Below are positions 23,385 to 32,577 of a DNA stretch of 43,802 bases, in pieces (the stretch's first letter is position 1; every line of letters starts with the position of its first letter). The stretch comes from Planctomycetota bacterium (GTDB lineage: Bacteria; Planctomycetota; Planctomycetia; Pirellulales; Pirellulaceae). A program made the translations under genes and the position numbers. The notes beneath the pieces were generated by a model. The model was not told where the DNA came from. It did no database searches and saw nothing but the letters and a program-made list of their open reading frames with translations. The stretch spans positions 1 to 43,802 of the forward strand of contig JAPLNL010000090.1 in the NCBI GenBank assembly GCA_026692905.1, read 5' to 3'.

Positions 23385-25415
23385 TTAATTGCCAGGTGTT
23401 TGAGATGAGGATCGCAGTTTTGCTTCGAAGCGTTGCAGCGCTTTTACGAGATCGGGATGGTGTGGCTTGAGCTCGACCGCTTTGCGTTGTTGCGCCACTG
23501 CATCCTGAAATCGATCCATCGCCGCGTAGCAATAGGCAAGTGTATCCAAGTATTCCGCATGTTCGGGGGAAAGGTTGCAAGCCTTTCGACTTAAGAAGAT
23601 CGCTTCTTCTTTACTCCCCTCGGTGTTGACAATGACCCAAGCGAGTGTGTTGTACTTGTCGGAAAGCCATGCAACTCGGCTTGCCAAATCGCTTGGTTTG
23701 GAAAGTTTTAGCTCCTCTTCGAAACCACGAATCTTCGCCCGGAAATCTTGAACTATTTTATTCAGCGTGAGACGGCGTTTTTCTTGGTCTCGCGTCGAAA
23801 GAGTTGTTTTGTATAGACCGATAATGGCGTCAACGTTGATAGAAGCTAGGTCGTCTGAAGTGAGATCGAGAGACTTCCAATAATTCTTCGCTGCTTTGTC
23901 AAGGTCCCCCTCGATACGTGCGTCATCTGCAAGGTACAAATGGTAGTAAGAGACCAATTGTGGGCCAATGGAGAAGTTTTCGAGCATTTGACGCCTGAAC
24001 ATAGGCTCACTGGTGTAGCGTTCGACGAAAGGTTGCAAGACTTGTGCCGCTTCCCGGTGTTTGGTTTGGGACTGGAGCATTTCCGCGAGCTGGAGCATGA
24101 TAATCTGAGTGGTCCGTTCGGTCTGTTCGTCACTGATGCCCAACCGATACTCCGCTTCAGCCCATTCGAAACGACCGCGTTCTTGGAGTTTCCTGCCTAT
24201 GTTCGAACGACGCTCTTGGTCTGAGAAACTACGCCTAGCCGAAAAGTCGATGGGCGGTTTTCCAGGACGTTCCACTTCAAGCTGTTTTTTAGCTTCTCCC
24301 AATTCACTGCAAGCGTGTTGGTTTAAAGATTGTTCGGCAACTTTGCTGGCGAGCTCAAGGTTATCTTGCATCAAAAAGCTTTCGGCAAGTAGATAGCCGA
24401 ACATCATTTCGTTGGCGACGATACCATCTGGAAGCTTGGCGTGCTGTTGTTGAACGAGCTCGGGTAGTTTGTACTTCAATGCCCATTGAGCGAATTCGTT
24501 GGCGCGAGTCGATCGGTTTCCGGCCATCGACTCGAGCGTAGGAACGGTTTGGGCGAGGCCGAGTATGGTTCGTCCAAGTTCGAGTGCTTTGTCATGAATG
24601 TCCGGCTGATTGAAGATTTGTTCGACGACCCACCGATGTAAGTCGGTTACGATTTCCAAGTTGGTTTCCATGGAGCCCGACTTCAATGTTTCCAATTCTT
24701 CGGCAAGTGTCTTTTCCCACCAAACGAGATCAAAGCTGGAATCGGCATTTGCATATTTGGCAATCCAAAGACTAGCCGTACTTTGACCACCGTAGACGTA
24801 GTTTCGCAGAGACTCTTTTCGGCTCGCGAGCGACTGCCCTACCGTAGGCTTGCTTCGCATGAGCAAAAGCGCCGCACGTTTAGCGAGCCCGCTTCGGGTT
24901 TCGTATCGAGCCAATCGGCAGAGAGCGCCGAAGCCTTCGTCGTGTTCGAGTCGATTCAATTGATCGATGTAGATCGATTTATCCGATTCCGCGCTGTAGT
25001 TGGAAAGAATCTGACGAACCCTGACCGGATCTGTTTCCCAGGACCAAGTGAACTGTTGGCTTTGAACGATAAATCGAGCTGTCGAGGCGATTTGTGGATC
25101 GGGGTGAAAACTTGCAGTATGCAGTTGGTCCAGCGCCAAGACTCCAATTCTCTGCAGTTCACCCTGCGCGCGGATTCGGCTTGAATAGTTTGAGTCGCCT
25201 AATTTTTCGATTTGCAGCGCGATGTGTTCACGAAGTTCGTTCGGTGCAGGTGTTGAGGCTGCGACGGATTGAGCTTGTGCAGAAGAAACAAAAAAGGGGA
25301 TTGTGGAAAGTCCGATGACTACCAATCCGAGGGGAATCGAGAAGTGACGCGATAAAGGCAGCGTGAGCTTTGCTGATCTTTGTTTCGTGACTCCATTCAG
25401 TTCGTGTTGCTTCAT
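23385..25415 (-). CDS. Secreted tetratricopeptide-repeat protein
   Basis: About 676 aa from ATG 25415. A GTG four codons upstream at 25427 is also open, and neither has a clear ribosome-binding site. A basic N-terminus followed by LGLVVIGLSTIPFFVSSAQA is a signal peptide. The next region (residues 50-130, IEKLGDSNYSSRIRAQGELQRIG) resembles a HEAT-like helical repeat. TPR-like helices fill the middle, and the C-terminal TPRs are clear (AIFLSRKACNLSPEHAEYLD, DAVAQQRKAVELKPHHPDLV). TPR proteins act as scaffolds, and no enzymatic domain is seen. It is divergent from the PilM-like operon and may share its control region. Confidence 0.88.
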   Translation of the reverse strand: MKQHELNGVTKQRSAKLTLPLSRHFSIPLGLVVIGLSTIPFFVSSAQAQSVAASTPAPNELREHIALQIEKLGDSNYSSRIRAQGELQRIGVLALDQLHTASFHPDPQIASTARFIVQSQQFTWSWETDPVRVRQILSNYSAESDKSIYIDQLNRLEHDEGFGALCRLARYETRSGLAKRAALLLMRSKPTVGQSLASRKESLRNYVYGGQSTASLWIAKYANADSSFDLVWWEKTLAEELETLKSGSMETNLEIVTDLHRWVVEQIFNQPDIHDKALELGRTILGLAQTVPTLESMAGNRSTRANEFAQWALKYKLPELVQQQHAKLPDGIVANEMMFGYLLAESFLMQDNLELASKVAEQSLNQHACSELGEAKKQLEVERPGKPPIDFSARRSFSDQERRSNIGRKLQERGRFEWAEAEYRLGISDEQTERTTQIIMLQLAEMLQSQTKHREAAQVLQPFVERYTSEPMFRRQMLENFSIGPQLVSYYHLYLADDARIEGDLDKAAKNYWKSLDLTSDDLASINVDAIIGLYKTTLSTRDQEKRRLTLNKIVQDFRAKIRGFEEELKLSKPSDLASRVAWLSDKYNTLAWVIVNTEGSKEEAIFLSRKACNLSPEHAEYLDTLAYCYAAMDRFQDAVAQQRKAVELKPHHPDLVKALQRFEAKLRSSSQTPGN

Positions 25416-25822
25416 AGTGTTTTGCACCGCTGTCCAATCAGTCCATTAAAATTAGAGGATCGAGGATTGATTTGATCATATCCGAATTCCTGCATTCCAT
25501 CTTGGCGTCTTGGTCGGTTGCCTGCCAAGTGGAGATCCTGGTTCAGTCCGAAAAAAAGACTAGCAAATTGGATTTTGCGGTTTGGGAGCCCCGTTTTGGA
25601 CTTCAAAGAGAGAGGATTTGGATTATTTTCGCTCTGTTCGCAATGAAAATTTGACAGAGGGTAGTGCGAGGCGATACGATAACGTTTGAGCGAATTCCTG
25701 TAACGAACCACGACCGTTGCAAAATTCGCCATACTCATCACACTTACACTACTGCTTTCTGCTCGTCGGTTTTAGCTCGATTCGTTGGTTCGAGGGACTT
25801 GGGACGAGGAGGGGTTCGCACG
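25416..25822. other. Divergent intergenic region between TPR gene and PilM-like operon
   Basis: These 407 bases hold no supported gene. Small open frames here lack ribosome-binding sites and recognisable content. The right half holds a promoter-like pair (25651-25680), and the operon start has a good purine-rich site GAGGAGGGG at 25806-25814. The left half should hold the TPR gene promoter, which I could not define. Confidence 0.6.
25651..25680 (+). promoter_or_regulatory. Sigma70-like promoter for the PilM-like operon
   Basis: TTGACA (25651-25656) is a perfect -35 hexamer. TACGAT (25675-25680) matches the -10 consensus at four of six positions with an 18-base spacer. The 5' leader to the ATG would be about 135 bases. 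Confidence 0.5.
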
Positions 25823-28144
25823 ATGGCGAAGAAAATTCAGCATGTTTGGGGCTTGGAAATTGGTCAGAGCGCCCTTAAAGGGTTGCGATGTCATTTAGAG
25901 GGAGACCAGGTCGTAACGGACGTGTTCGACTTTGTTGAATATCCCAAGATTCTTAGTCAGCCCGAGGCCGAGCCGGAGCTGCTGATTGCTGATGCGATGC
26001 AGCAGTTTCTGTCTCGCAACGATCTTCGTGGAGCCAAAGTTGGTGTTAGCGTTCCTGGTCAAAGTGGTCTTGCTAAGTTTTTCAAGCCGCCACCGGTTGA
26101 AGTCAAAAAGATCGGCGACATCGTCAAGTATGAAGCTAAGCAGCAGATACCGTTCGATTTGAACGACGTGATTTGGGACTACCAGCAAATGGAAGGAGCC
26201 CAGATCGAGGATGGTTATGCTCTCGAAAGCGAAGTTGGCTTGTTTGCAATGAAGCGGGACGCGGTTTTCCGTTCGCTGAAGCCATATCGCGAAAGTTCCA
26301 TGGACCTCGACTTGGTTCAATTGGCGCCGATGAGCATTTACAACATGATTGCTCATGACCGCTTTGCGGAGAGAATGGCGAACGAACCTTTCGATCCAGA
26401 GAGCCCACAGAAATCGACGGTTGTTCTTTCGATTGGTACCGATGCGAGCGACCTTATCGTGACGAATGGTTTCCGCGTTTGGCAGCGAAGCATTCCGATT
26501 GGTGGAAACCACTTCACACGTCAGTTGACCAAGGACCTGAAGCTGACGTTTGCAAAGGCCGAGCATCTCAAGCGTAATGCAATGCAAGCGGATGACCCGA
26601 AGTTGGTTTTCCAAGCGATGCGTCCTGTGTTTAATGATATGGTTACTGAAATTCAGCGTTCGCTTAACTTTTTTAAGACGTTGAATAAGAAGAGCGAACT
26701 GGAAGCGATGTTGTTGTTGGGCAACACGGCAAAGCTACCAGGGCTACAGCAGTTCTTAAACAAGAACTTAGGTATGGATGTTGATGTGCTCGACAAGTTC
26801 CCTAAATTGGAGGGAACCGAGGTGACAGGCGCCCAAGCATTTAAGGAAAACTCGGCGGCGTTTGGGGTTGTATACGGAATCTGTTTGCAATTGCTCAATC
26901 GCGGCCCGATGAAGACAAGCTTGCTGCCTCGCGAGATTGTGATCGATCGCGTGGTTCGAATGAAGAAACCGTGGGTGGTTGGTGCACTTTCCCTTTTGCT
27001 GGTCGGGATGGTAACCAATCACGCTTTGATGGGACGTGTTTTGAGCGTCGTGGCGGAACCGCGTTGGGATGGAGCACAAAAAGTTGTAGCCAGAGTATCG
27101 TCTGAATCGGACAACGAAAAGAAGATTGACTCAGATAAGACCGGCGCGATTGCGTTGCTTTCCAAGGTTGGCAATGAAGTGGGAGTGGGAGCCAAAAAGC
27201 GAGTCATGGTTCTTGAGCTTCACAAAGCCATAGAGGCGTCGTTGAACCGCGACCCTACGTTGGCAAACAAAACGGCGGTAGAGCTGCCGTATCCGAAGCG
27301 AAAAGACTTTCATATTACACGTGTCGAACAAAAGTTTGAGACCGATCTTACGCGATGGTTCTCCGCTCAATTACTCGAAAGTTACAAGGCAGGTGTTGCG
27401 ACACGTAGGCAGCTTCTTAAAGCAGCAAATGAGGGCGAGGAAGTACCAGATCCAAGTCCGCTTGTGGGTGGCGGCTGGGTGGTCGAATTGAAGGGGTATC
27501 ATTACTTTAACGGGTCGACGGGCGAGGAAGGTGAAGCCCACGTGCTTAAATACCTAGTCGAGTTTTTGGAGAAAGGTGGTGTCGAGCTGCCTGATGACGA
27601 GGGTAGCAAGCAAGTGATGATGTCGATGACAGGTTTGGGAATTCGGTTGCCGGTGGTGATTCAGTCCAATATTGATGGAAACTATCGCGTCTCGAACCCT
27701 GCCCATCTAAAGCGTATGATCGAGTTAGGGATGGCACAACCTATGGCCAGCGGTTCAACCGAGGGTGGTACGTCTAGTTCGGCGAGCACCTCATCCTCCA
27801 AGGGCAAAGGCGGGAGCATGGGGATGGGAATGGGAATGGGAATGAGTGGACCGGGTGGGCCGGGTGGGCCAGGCATCGGTGAAGGCTCAAGTGGAGCTAG
27901 CGGCGGCGGTCCGGCTGGACAACCGACAGGAAAGCCGATTACAGATGCGGATGGCAAGACGATACCGGCGAGTTTCCCAGCTCCACGTTGTGATTTTGTA
28001 TTGCAGTTTGCTTGGCAGCCGCGGTTTGATCCCGAAGGTGGAGAAAAAGCGGGAGGACTGTTGCCAAAACCGCCGGAGCCTGAGTCAACTGGAACTGAGG
28101 CAGGACAAGACCCGGCAGCTACCTCTGCCGAATCAGCTGGGTAG
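25823..28144 (+). CDS. pilM: PilM-like ATPase fused to a membrane and periplasmic region
   Basis: A 773-aa protein. GAGGAGGGG 9 bases upstream fixes the ATG, although the frame opens at 25664. Residues 1 to about 370 match the actin-like PilM fold of type IV pilus machines: GLEIGQSALKGLR (phosphate 1 loop), VGVSVPGQSGLAKFFKPPPV, KYEAKQQIPFDLNDVIWDYQ, VVLSIGTDASDLIV (phosphate 2) and MLLLGNTAKLPGLQQFL. A transmembrane helix follows (VVGALSLLLVGMVTNHALMG, about 383-402). Then comes an extracytoplasmic region with strands WVVELKGYHYF and CDFVLQFAWQPRF, split by a Gly/Ser/Met-rich tract (about 646-715). PilM normally ends before the membrane and binds PilN, so this looks like a PilM-PilN fusion, similar in plan to GspL. 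It heads an operon with the next two genes. Confidence 0.8.
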   Translation: MAKKIQHVWGLEIGQSALKGLRCHLEGDQVVTDVFDFVEYPKILSQPEAEPELLIADAMQQFLSRNDLRGAKVGVSVPGQSGLAKFFKPPPVEVKKIGDIVKYEAKQQIPFDLNDVIWDYQQMEGAQIEDGYALESEVGLFAMKRDAVFRSLKPYRESSMDLDLVQLAPMSIYNMIAHDRFAERMANEPFDPESPQKSTVVLSIGTDASDLIVTNGFRVWQRSIPIGGNHFTRQLTKDLKLTFAKAEHLKRNAMQADDPKLVFQAMRPVFNDMVTEIQRSLNFFKTLNKKSELEAMLLLGNTAKLPGLQQFLNKNLGMDVDVLDKFPKLEGTEVTGAQAFKENSAAFGVVYGICLQLLNRGPMKTSLLPREIVIDRVVRMKKPWVVGALSLLLVGMVTNHALMGRVLSVVAEPRWDGAQKVVARVSSESDNEKKIDSDKTGAIALLSKVGNEVGVGAKKRVMVLELHKAIEASLNRDPTLANKTAVELPYPKRKDFHITRVEQKFETDLTRWFSAQLLESYKAGVATRRQLLKAANEGEEVPDPSPLVGGGWVVELKGYHYFNGSTGEEGEAHVLKYLVEFLEKGGVELPDDEGSKQVMMSMTGLGIRLPVVIQSNIDGNYRVSNPAHLKRMIELGMAQPMASGSTEGGTSSSASTSSSKGKGGSMGMGMGMGMSGPGGPGGPGIGEGSSGASGGGPAGQPTGKPITDADGKTIPASFPAPRCDFVLQFAWQPRFDPEGGEKAGGLLPKPPEPESTGTEAGQDPAATSAESAG
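27817..27846 (+). repeat. GGGAAT hexanucleotide repeat encoding GM repeats
   Basis: Short runs of ATGGGA/ATGGGG in frame encode a GMGMGMGM stretch inside the PilM-like protein. The 6-base period keeps the frame when copy number changes. Confidence 0.7.
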
Positions 28145-28204
28145 GCACTTCGTTGTTTGCTGGCGAATACGAATCACATGAATTAGTTTTCTGGAGCGAT
28201 AAAA

Positions 28205-30052
28205 ATGGATGTCATCAAAAAGAATTTGCTCGTCGTACTCAAATTCCAATTTTGGATACTGTCGGGGCTTGTATTGGTCGGGGCGTCCGTGGTTTTTTTC
28301 CTCACCAACTCTAGCCTAAACGCGCTGATTACATCTAGAACCTCTGCGTTAAAGAGCACTTATGACAAGGTGAATACCATCAGCAGTTCAGTGCCATCAC
28401 ACCCGAATGCCTTTTCACATGTGGAGATGGACAAATCGCTAGTTCTACTGGAAAAAGATATCAAGGAAGCTTGGGGGATTCAGTATCGAGGCCAGATCCC
28501 ATTAATGGAATGGCCACGTAAAGCCTTTTACGAAGACTCAACTCACAAACTATTCGAGTCGCTGCGACCAGTCGAAAAGTTCATTGAATATCCGATACCA
28601 GCTACTTTGCCACCTCCCTATAACAAAATTACGTTAAACGATCGAGAAGTTTACAAAAAGTATATTGGGCCGGAGTTTGCTAGTGTTTCGAGCATTATTC
28701 GGACAGAGTGGAAGGCAAGGTTGGGTGCGGGAGTTTCTGAGCCGACAAGCAATGTGCCGCCACTTCCTGACGTTGTGAGATGGTCGGCAGAATCTCAGCA
28801 GACGATGCTTGGTCAAATCGTTCCATGGTTTGACAAAGGGACAGCTCCTTCGATTCTGGAAATTTATTATACGCAAGAGGACATGTGGTTATTAAAAGGA
28901 ATTATGGACATCGTTCGACGGGCAAATGGCGATGCTCGCGAAAATTTCCAGACCGTCGTTCGAGAGATTGAGTGGATTCGGATGGGACGATTTGCCAGTC
29001 GCAATGCTGGAGTTCTCACCAAGATGGAAATTGCATCCGCTAACGCGGGTGGAGGGATGTCATCGGCAATGATGGGTGGTAAAGAGGGTGGCATGGAGGA
29101 CGTTATGGGCAGCGTTGGCGCCGGCATGGACAGTGATTCTGGAGGATCAGGCGGTTCTTCCGGAGGGTTTGGGGACGCGTCGGTTGCGACTGATCCGGCC
29201 GACAATCGATACATTAGCTTTGCGACAGAATCCCTTTTTCAGCCTCGAAAAGGCGCGGAATTGAGGGAATCGATCAAGAACGCGCCAACTGCATCGAATG
29301 CTGTTGATGCTGTGGCAAAGCGTGTTGCGATACGGATGCGACTCAAGGTCGATCCTGCCAATTTGAGCCGATTGATTACGGAATGCGGCAATGCAGGGAA
29401 CAAAGGGCTATTGCTCGAAGTTTATCAGGTTCGCATCGGAACGGATGCGGCTCCAGCCACAGGTGGTGGAGGTGGCGGTGGAGGCGGTATGGGTATGGGT
29501 GGTTCCAAGGGTGCGATGGGAATGAGTGGCGGTGGAATGAGTAGCGGTGGTATGAGCAGTGGTGGAATGAGTAGCGGTGGTATGAGCAGTGGCGGGAGTC
29601 TTGACGGCGAAGGCGGATACTCTGGAGTAAGTGCTGCCGTATCGGAAGATTCGGCATCTGAAATTGCGATCGAGATCTTCGGCCTTGTCTACCTGTATAA
29701 CCCCGAAAATATTGTGACAATTACCAACGAATTGACAGCAGAAAAAACGGAGTCGGTTCCCGCAGTTGCTGGCGCAACGCCATCTGCGGCAGATCAAAAA
29801 CCAGAAACGCCAGCAGCGGACCCGGCTCCATCGGCGGAGCCAGCAGCGACCACCGAGCCTGTGGCAGTGCCCAAATCGGATCAGCCAACCGCACCGGCTA
29901 CGCCCGAAGCGGCGACGCCCGAACCGGCTACGCCGGAGCCAGCTACGCCCGAACCAGCTACGCCCGAACCAGCTACGCCCGAACCAGCTACGCCGGAGCC
30001 AGCTACGCCGGAGCCCGCGGCAGCGGCGCCAAGCAACCCCAGTGATAACTAA
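28205..30052 (+). CDS. Single-pass membrane protein, PilO/GspM-like candidate, Gly-rich and PEP-rich
   Basis: A 615-aa protein. TGGAG at 28192-28196 supports the ATG. A short cytoplasmic N-terminus is followed by one helix (FQFWILSGLVLVGASVVFFL, about 14-33) and a likely helical stalk (LNALITSRTSALKSTYDKVN). Near the C-terminus, RMRLKVDPANLSRLITEC, GLLLEVYQVRIG and EIAIEIFGLVYLYNPE give a beta-alpha-beta...beta pattern compatible with the ferredoxin-like domain of PilO/GspM. A Gly/Ser/Met tract (about 418-468) is inserted between those strands, and another lies at about 281-323. The tail (about 562-608) is a proline-rich run of ATPEP units. It sits 60 bases after the PilM-like gene. Assignment as PilO is by topology and context only. 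Confidence 0.7.
   Translation: MDVIKKNLLVVLKFQFWILSGLVLVGASVVFFLTNSSLNALITSRTSALKSTYDKVNTISSSVPSHPNAFSHVEMDKSLVLLEKDIKEAWGIQYRGQIPLMEWPRKAFYEDSTHKLFESLRPVEKFIEYPIPATLPPPYNKITLNDREVYKKYIGPEFASVSSIIRTEWKARLGAGVSEPTSNVPPLPDVVRWSAESQQTMLGQIVPWFDKGTAPSILEIYYTQEDMWLLKGIMDIVRRANGDARENFQTVVREIEWIRMGRFASRNAGVLTKMEIASANAGGGMSSAMMGGKEGGMEDVMGSVGAGMDSDSGGSGGSSGGFGDASVATDPADNRYISFATESLFQPRKGAELRESIKNAPTASNAVDAVAKRVAIRMRLKVDPANLSRLITECGNAGNKGLLLEVYQVRIGTDAAPATGGGGGGGGGMGMGGSKGAMGMSGGGMSSGGMSSGGMSSGGMSSGGSLDGEGGYSGVSAAVSEDSASEIAIEIFGLVYLYNPENIVTITNELTAEKTESVPAVAGATPSAADQKPETPAADPAPSAEPAATTEPVAVPKSDQPTAPATPEAATPEPATPEPATPEPATPEPATPEPATPEPATPEPAAAAPSNPSDN
29515..29598 (+). repeat. In-frame 30-bp/15-bp repeat encoding SGGM units
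   Basis: GGTGGAATGAGTAGC and GGTGGTATGAGCAGT alternate, giving SGGMSSGGMSSGGM. The alternating synonymous codons show a 30-base higher-order unit. Confidence 0.75.
29897..30020 (+). repeat. In-frame 15-bp tandem repeat encoding ATPEP
   Basis: About eight copies of GCTACGCCCGAACCA-type units, some with CCGGAGCCA, encode a proline/acid-rich tail of the PilO-like candidate. Such a tail is likely extended and may span the envelope or contact the cell wall. Confidence 0.85.
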
Positions 30053-30118
30053 GAGTCGAATCGATACTTTACCAATCTTTGGCCTTTAGGCAAAACAGTT
30101 GAAACTAGGAGTCAGGTT

Positions 30119-32509
30119 ATGTCCAAGAAAAAGAAGAGCTCTGGTTCGAAATCGAATTTCAATCCAAAAGAGTTTCTTATTCTCCATGTCGAGAAACTTG
30201 TTTTCGGCTTGATCGCGGCGATCGCTTGCTTTGTGATGTACCTTGGCTTCAATACAACGCCGTTTCCTAGCGACAAAACCCCGGAAAAGCTCCAAGCTCA
30301 AGCGACGCAGGTTTCCAGCAAGCTGAAGGAAAACCACAATGACGTCATCATGAAGGAAGAGGGGCGAAAGGTTGACCCGATATACGCAAAATCGGCGCTC
30401 AATACGCGAGTGATTAAGGACCCGGTAGCACATGCTTCGAACCCGATGGGTGCGAGTAAAACGAACACAAGCACCAAGCGAGGTGACCCATCGCTATTGG
30501 CACCAAAATATCTGGAAGCATCTTACTTCTACGGCGCAGTGGCGCGTTTGTCGTCCGTACCAGACCCATTAGACAAGCTGGACGATGCAAAGAAGCCTGA
30601 GGAAAAAGTAAAGCCAGAAAATAACAACAATAGTGAAAAGGGATTCGGTAAAGGAAAGGGGGGGAGTTCTTCGGCGGGGTCTTCGAGCAGCGGGGGGGGC
30701 TCGGGAGCACCTAGCGGTGGTGGCATGGAAGGCATGGCTGGAAGCGGAATGGGGATGATGGGCAGTGGCGGTGGTGAAGGCGGCGATCCAACTGTGGTCG
30801 GGCAACGAAGGCTATCTCCTATGTACGACCTTGGCTACAAGTTCGGCATGCGAACTTTTCCGGAAACGGCAACATCATTAGCTAACGGCGACGGGATAAA
30901 TTCCACAAAGCCTGAGGCTGCCGTCAAGAAGCCAGTTGCCATAGCACTTGGGCTTGTTTGTGTTACTGCTTTGGCGCCTCATGAAGAAATGGAAGACAGT
31001 TACAAGAAGCAGTTTTACGAAGTTGTTGGCTATACGCCTGGTCGGGACACTCCAAACTATGTTGGCTTTGAGGCTCAGCGAGCCGAAATCAGCGCAGCCA
31101 ATCCAGACAAAGAAATTGCGGAGTCGGATTGGGTTGCGCTTCCAAAAACCAGCCCGGCAATATTCAAGGAGCAATTGAAATTGCTGCAAGGCACGGCAAA
31201 CGAAGTTCATTTGCCGGATATGGTTGACCCTAATATTTCGATGCCAATTCCCCCAATTTTACTAACGGATTATCGCAAATACGCGACGAATTCGGTGCTG
31301 GCAGAACTAGAAGAGAAAGAGAACGGCGGCCTCGGAAGCCCTTCGGCTTCTGGTTTCTCAGGCGGTTCGAGCATGGGCATGAGTTCAGGGGGGAGTGGTG
31401 GCTTGGATGGTGGCGACGCGGGCATGGTTGGTAGCGGTGCGCCAGGAGCAGGTTCGATGGGTATGCCCGGCAGTAGCTCGATGGGCATGGCCAAGGGAGG
31501 GAAGTCTTCCAGTGGGGGTGGCAGCGGATTCCAAGAAGGCGGAACCGCAGCGAATGTGGTTATGGAAATTCCTAAGCAACTCCCTAGCACCAAGTACAAG
31601 CTCGTTCGGTTTTACGACGTCAATCCACCTGTCGGAAAAATATTCAAATACCGTGTTCGATTGTTGATGTATGATTCCAACCATCCTGAATGGGCTATCT
31701 TCAAACCAGCAGCAAGTACGCTCAGCAACGAAGCCCTCCAACGCGTTCAGGCACTTGAATTCGATGAAGGAAAAGAGGTTCCAAAGACAGGCGATGCTGC
31801 ATCAGGGCCAGCAAAGAGGATTTGCCAACGGGAGTCCAATTGGTCCGATCCAACCAAGCCTATTTTGATCTTGAAGCCTGCATCCGTCTTCATCGCCAAG
31901 GATAAAGAAAACAAAAGTGAAGCTGCTTTCGAGTCGGTTTTTGTTGATTTCGATAAGGAGCGTGCTATTGATGTGCCAAGAAAGGAAAGCGTTGATGCTG
32001 GTCTGGTTTTCGGAACGCCGACAAAGGCCAAAAACAAAGCTCTTGAAATCATTCACCCAATCAAAAAGGTGATCAAGGCATTGAAGGACTTCCGATCCAC
32101 AAATCTGGTCACGATTGTTAGTTTTGAGAAACCGGTTGCGTTGCAGATGGGAAGCGCGCGCGACCAAATGAAGGCCGGCGCAGAAGTGGTGTCGTTTGAT
32201 CCCCTGACGGGGCAAATCGTAGTTAGTCGTGAGTTCGACAATTACACGAGTTTCCACTTCCATACACAGCCAGATGTTTCACCCGTTGGACCGTTGGGGG
32301 GTGGGCTCGCAGTTGGAGGCTCGGCTGCTTTCGGTGGTGATGGGGGAATGCCCGGTGGTGAGGGTATGGGAATGGGTATGAGTGGTCCCGGAGGTATGGG
32401 CGGACCAGGCATGAGCGGACCAGGCATGAGCGGACCAGGCATGAGCGGGTCGGGCATGAGCGGGTCGGGTGGCGGAAAGAAGGGAATGAGCAGTTCCTCA
32501 GGAAAATAA
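30119..32509 (+). CDS. Single-pass membrane protein with three Gly/Ser/Met tracts, third gene of the PilM-like operon
   Basis: A 796-aa protein. AGGAG at 30107-30111 supports the ATG. A very basic cytoplasmic N-terminus (MSKKKKSSGSKSN) is followed by one membrane helix (KLVFGLIAAIACFVMYLGF, about 31-49). Low-complexity Gly/Ser/Met tracts lie at about 178-224, 404-475 and 724-795 (the last is the C-terminus). Between them are ordered segments, including KPVAIALGLVCVTALAP near 270 and YKLVRFYDVNPPVGKIFKYRVRLLMYD near 495. I do not recognise a family. The position, topology and tract composition match the two upstream genes, so it is probably a partner in the same envelope complex, perhaps in the place of PilO/PilP. 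A strong hairpin terminator follows. Confidence 0.75.
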   Translation: MSKKKKSSGSKSNFNPKEFLILHVEKLVFGLIAAIACFVMYLGFNTTPFPSDKTPEKLQAQATQVSSKLKENHNDVIMKEEGRKVDPIYAKSALNTRVIKDPVAHASNPMGASKTNTSTKRGDPSLLAPKYLEASYFYGAVARLSSVPDPLDKLDDAKKPEEKVKPENNNNSEKGFGKGKGGSSSAGSSSSGGGSGAPSGGGMEGMAGSGMGMMGSGGGEGGDPTVVGQRRLSPMYDLGYKFGMRTFPETATSLANGDGINSTKPEAAVKKPVAIALGLVCVTALAPHEEMEDSYKKQFYEVVGYTPGRDTPNYVGFEAQRAEISAANPDKEIAESDWVALPKTSPAIFKEQLKLLQGTANEVHLPDMVDPNISMPIPPILLTDYRKYATNSVLAELEEKENGGLGSPSASGFSGGSSMGMSSGGSGGLDGGDAGMVGSGAPGAGSMGMPGSSSMGMAKGGKSSSGGGSGFQEGGTAANVVMEIPKQLPSTKYKLVRFYDVNPPVGKIFKYRVRLLMYDSNHPEWAIFKPAASTLSNEALQRVQALEFDEGKEVPKTGDAASGPAKRICQRESNWSDPTKPILILKPASVFIAKDKENKSEAAFESVFVDFDKERAIDVPRKESVDAGLVFGTPTKAKNKALEIIHPIKKVIKALKDFRSTNLVTIVSFEKPVALQMGSARDQMKAGAEVVSFDPLTGQIVVSREFDNYTSFHFHTQPDVSPVGPLGGGLAVGGSAAFGGDGGMPGGEGMGMGMSGPGGMGGPGMSGPGMSGPGMSGSGMSGSGGGKKGMSSSSGK
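32400..32470 (+). repeat. In-frame 15-bp repeat encoding GMSGP
   Basis: About five copies of GGACCAGGCATGAGC-type units close to the gene end encode GPGMSGPGMSG. The last two units differ by TCGGGC. Confidence 0.8.
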
Positions 32510-32543
32510 ATTGCAAGCCGACTTGAGGGAATTCAACAACATG

Positions 32544-32577
32544 ATCGCCAGCGTTATTCGCTGGCGATTTCTATTTC
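32544..32577 (+). terminator. Hairpin terminator of the PilM-like operon
   Basis: ATCGCCAGCG / loop TTATT / CGCTGGCGAT is a perfect 10-bp stem followed by TTTCTATTT, 34 bases after the last stop of the operon. Confidence 0.75.
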
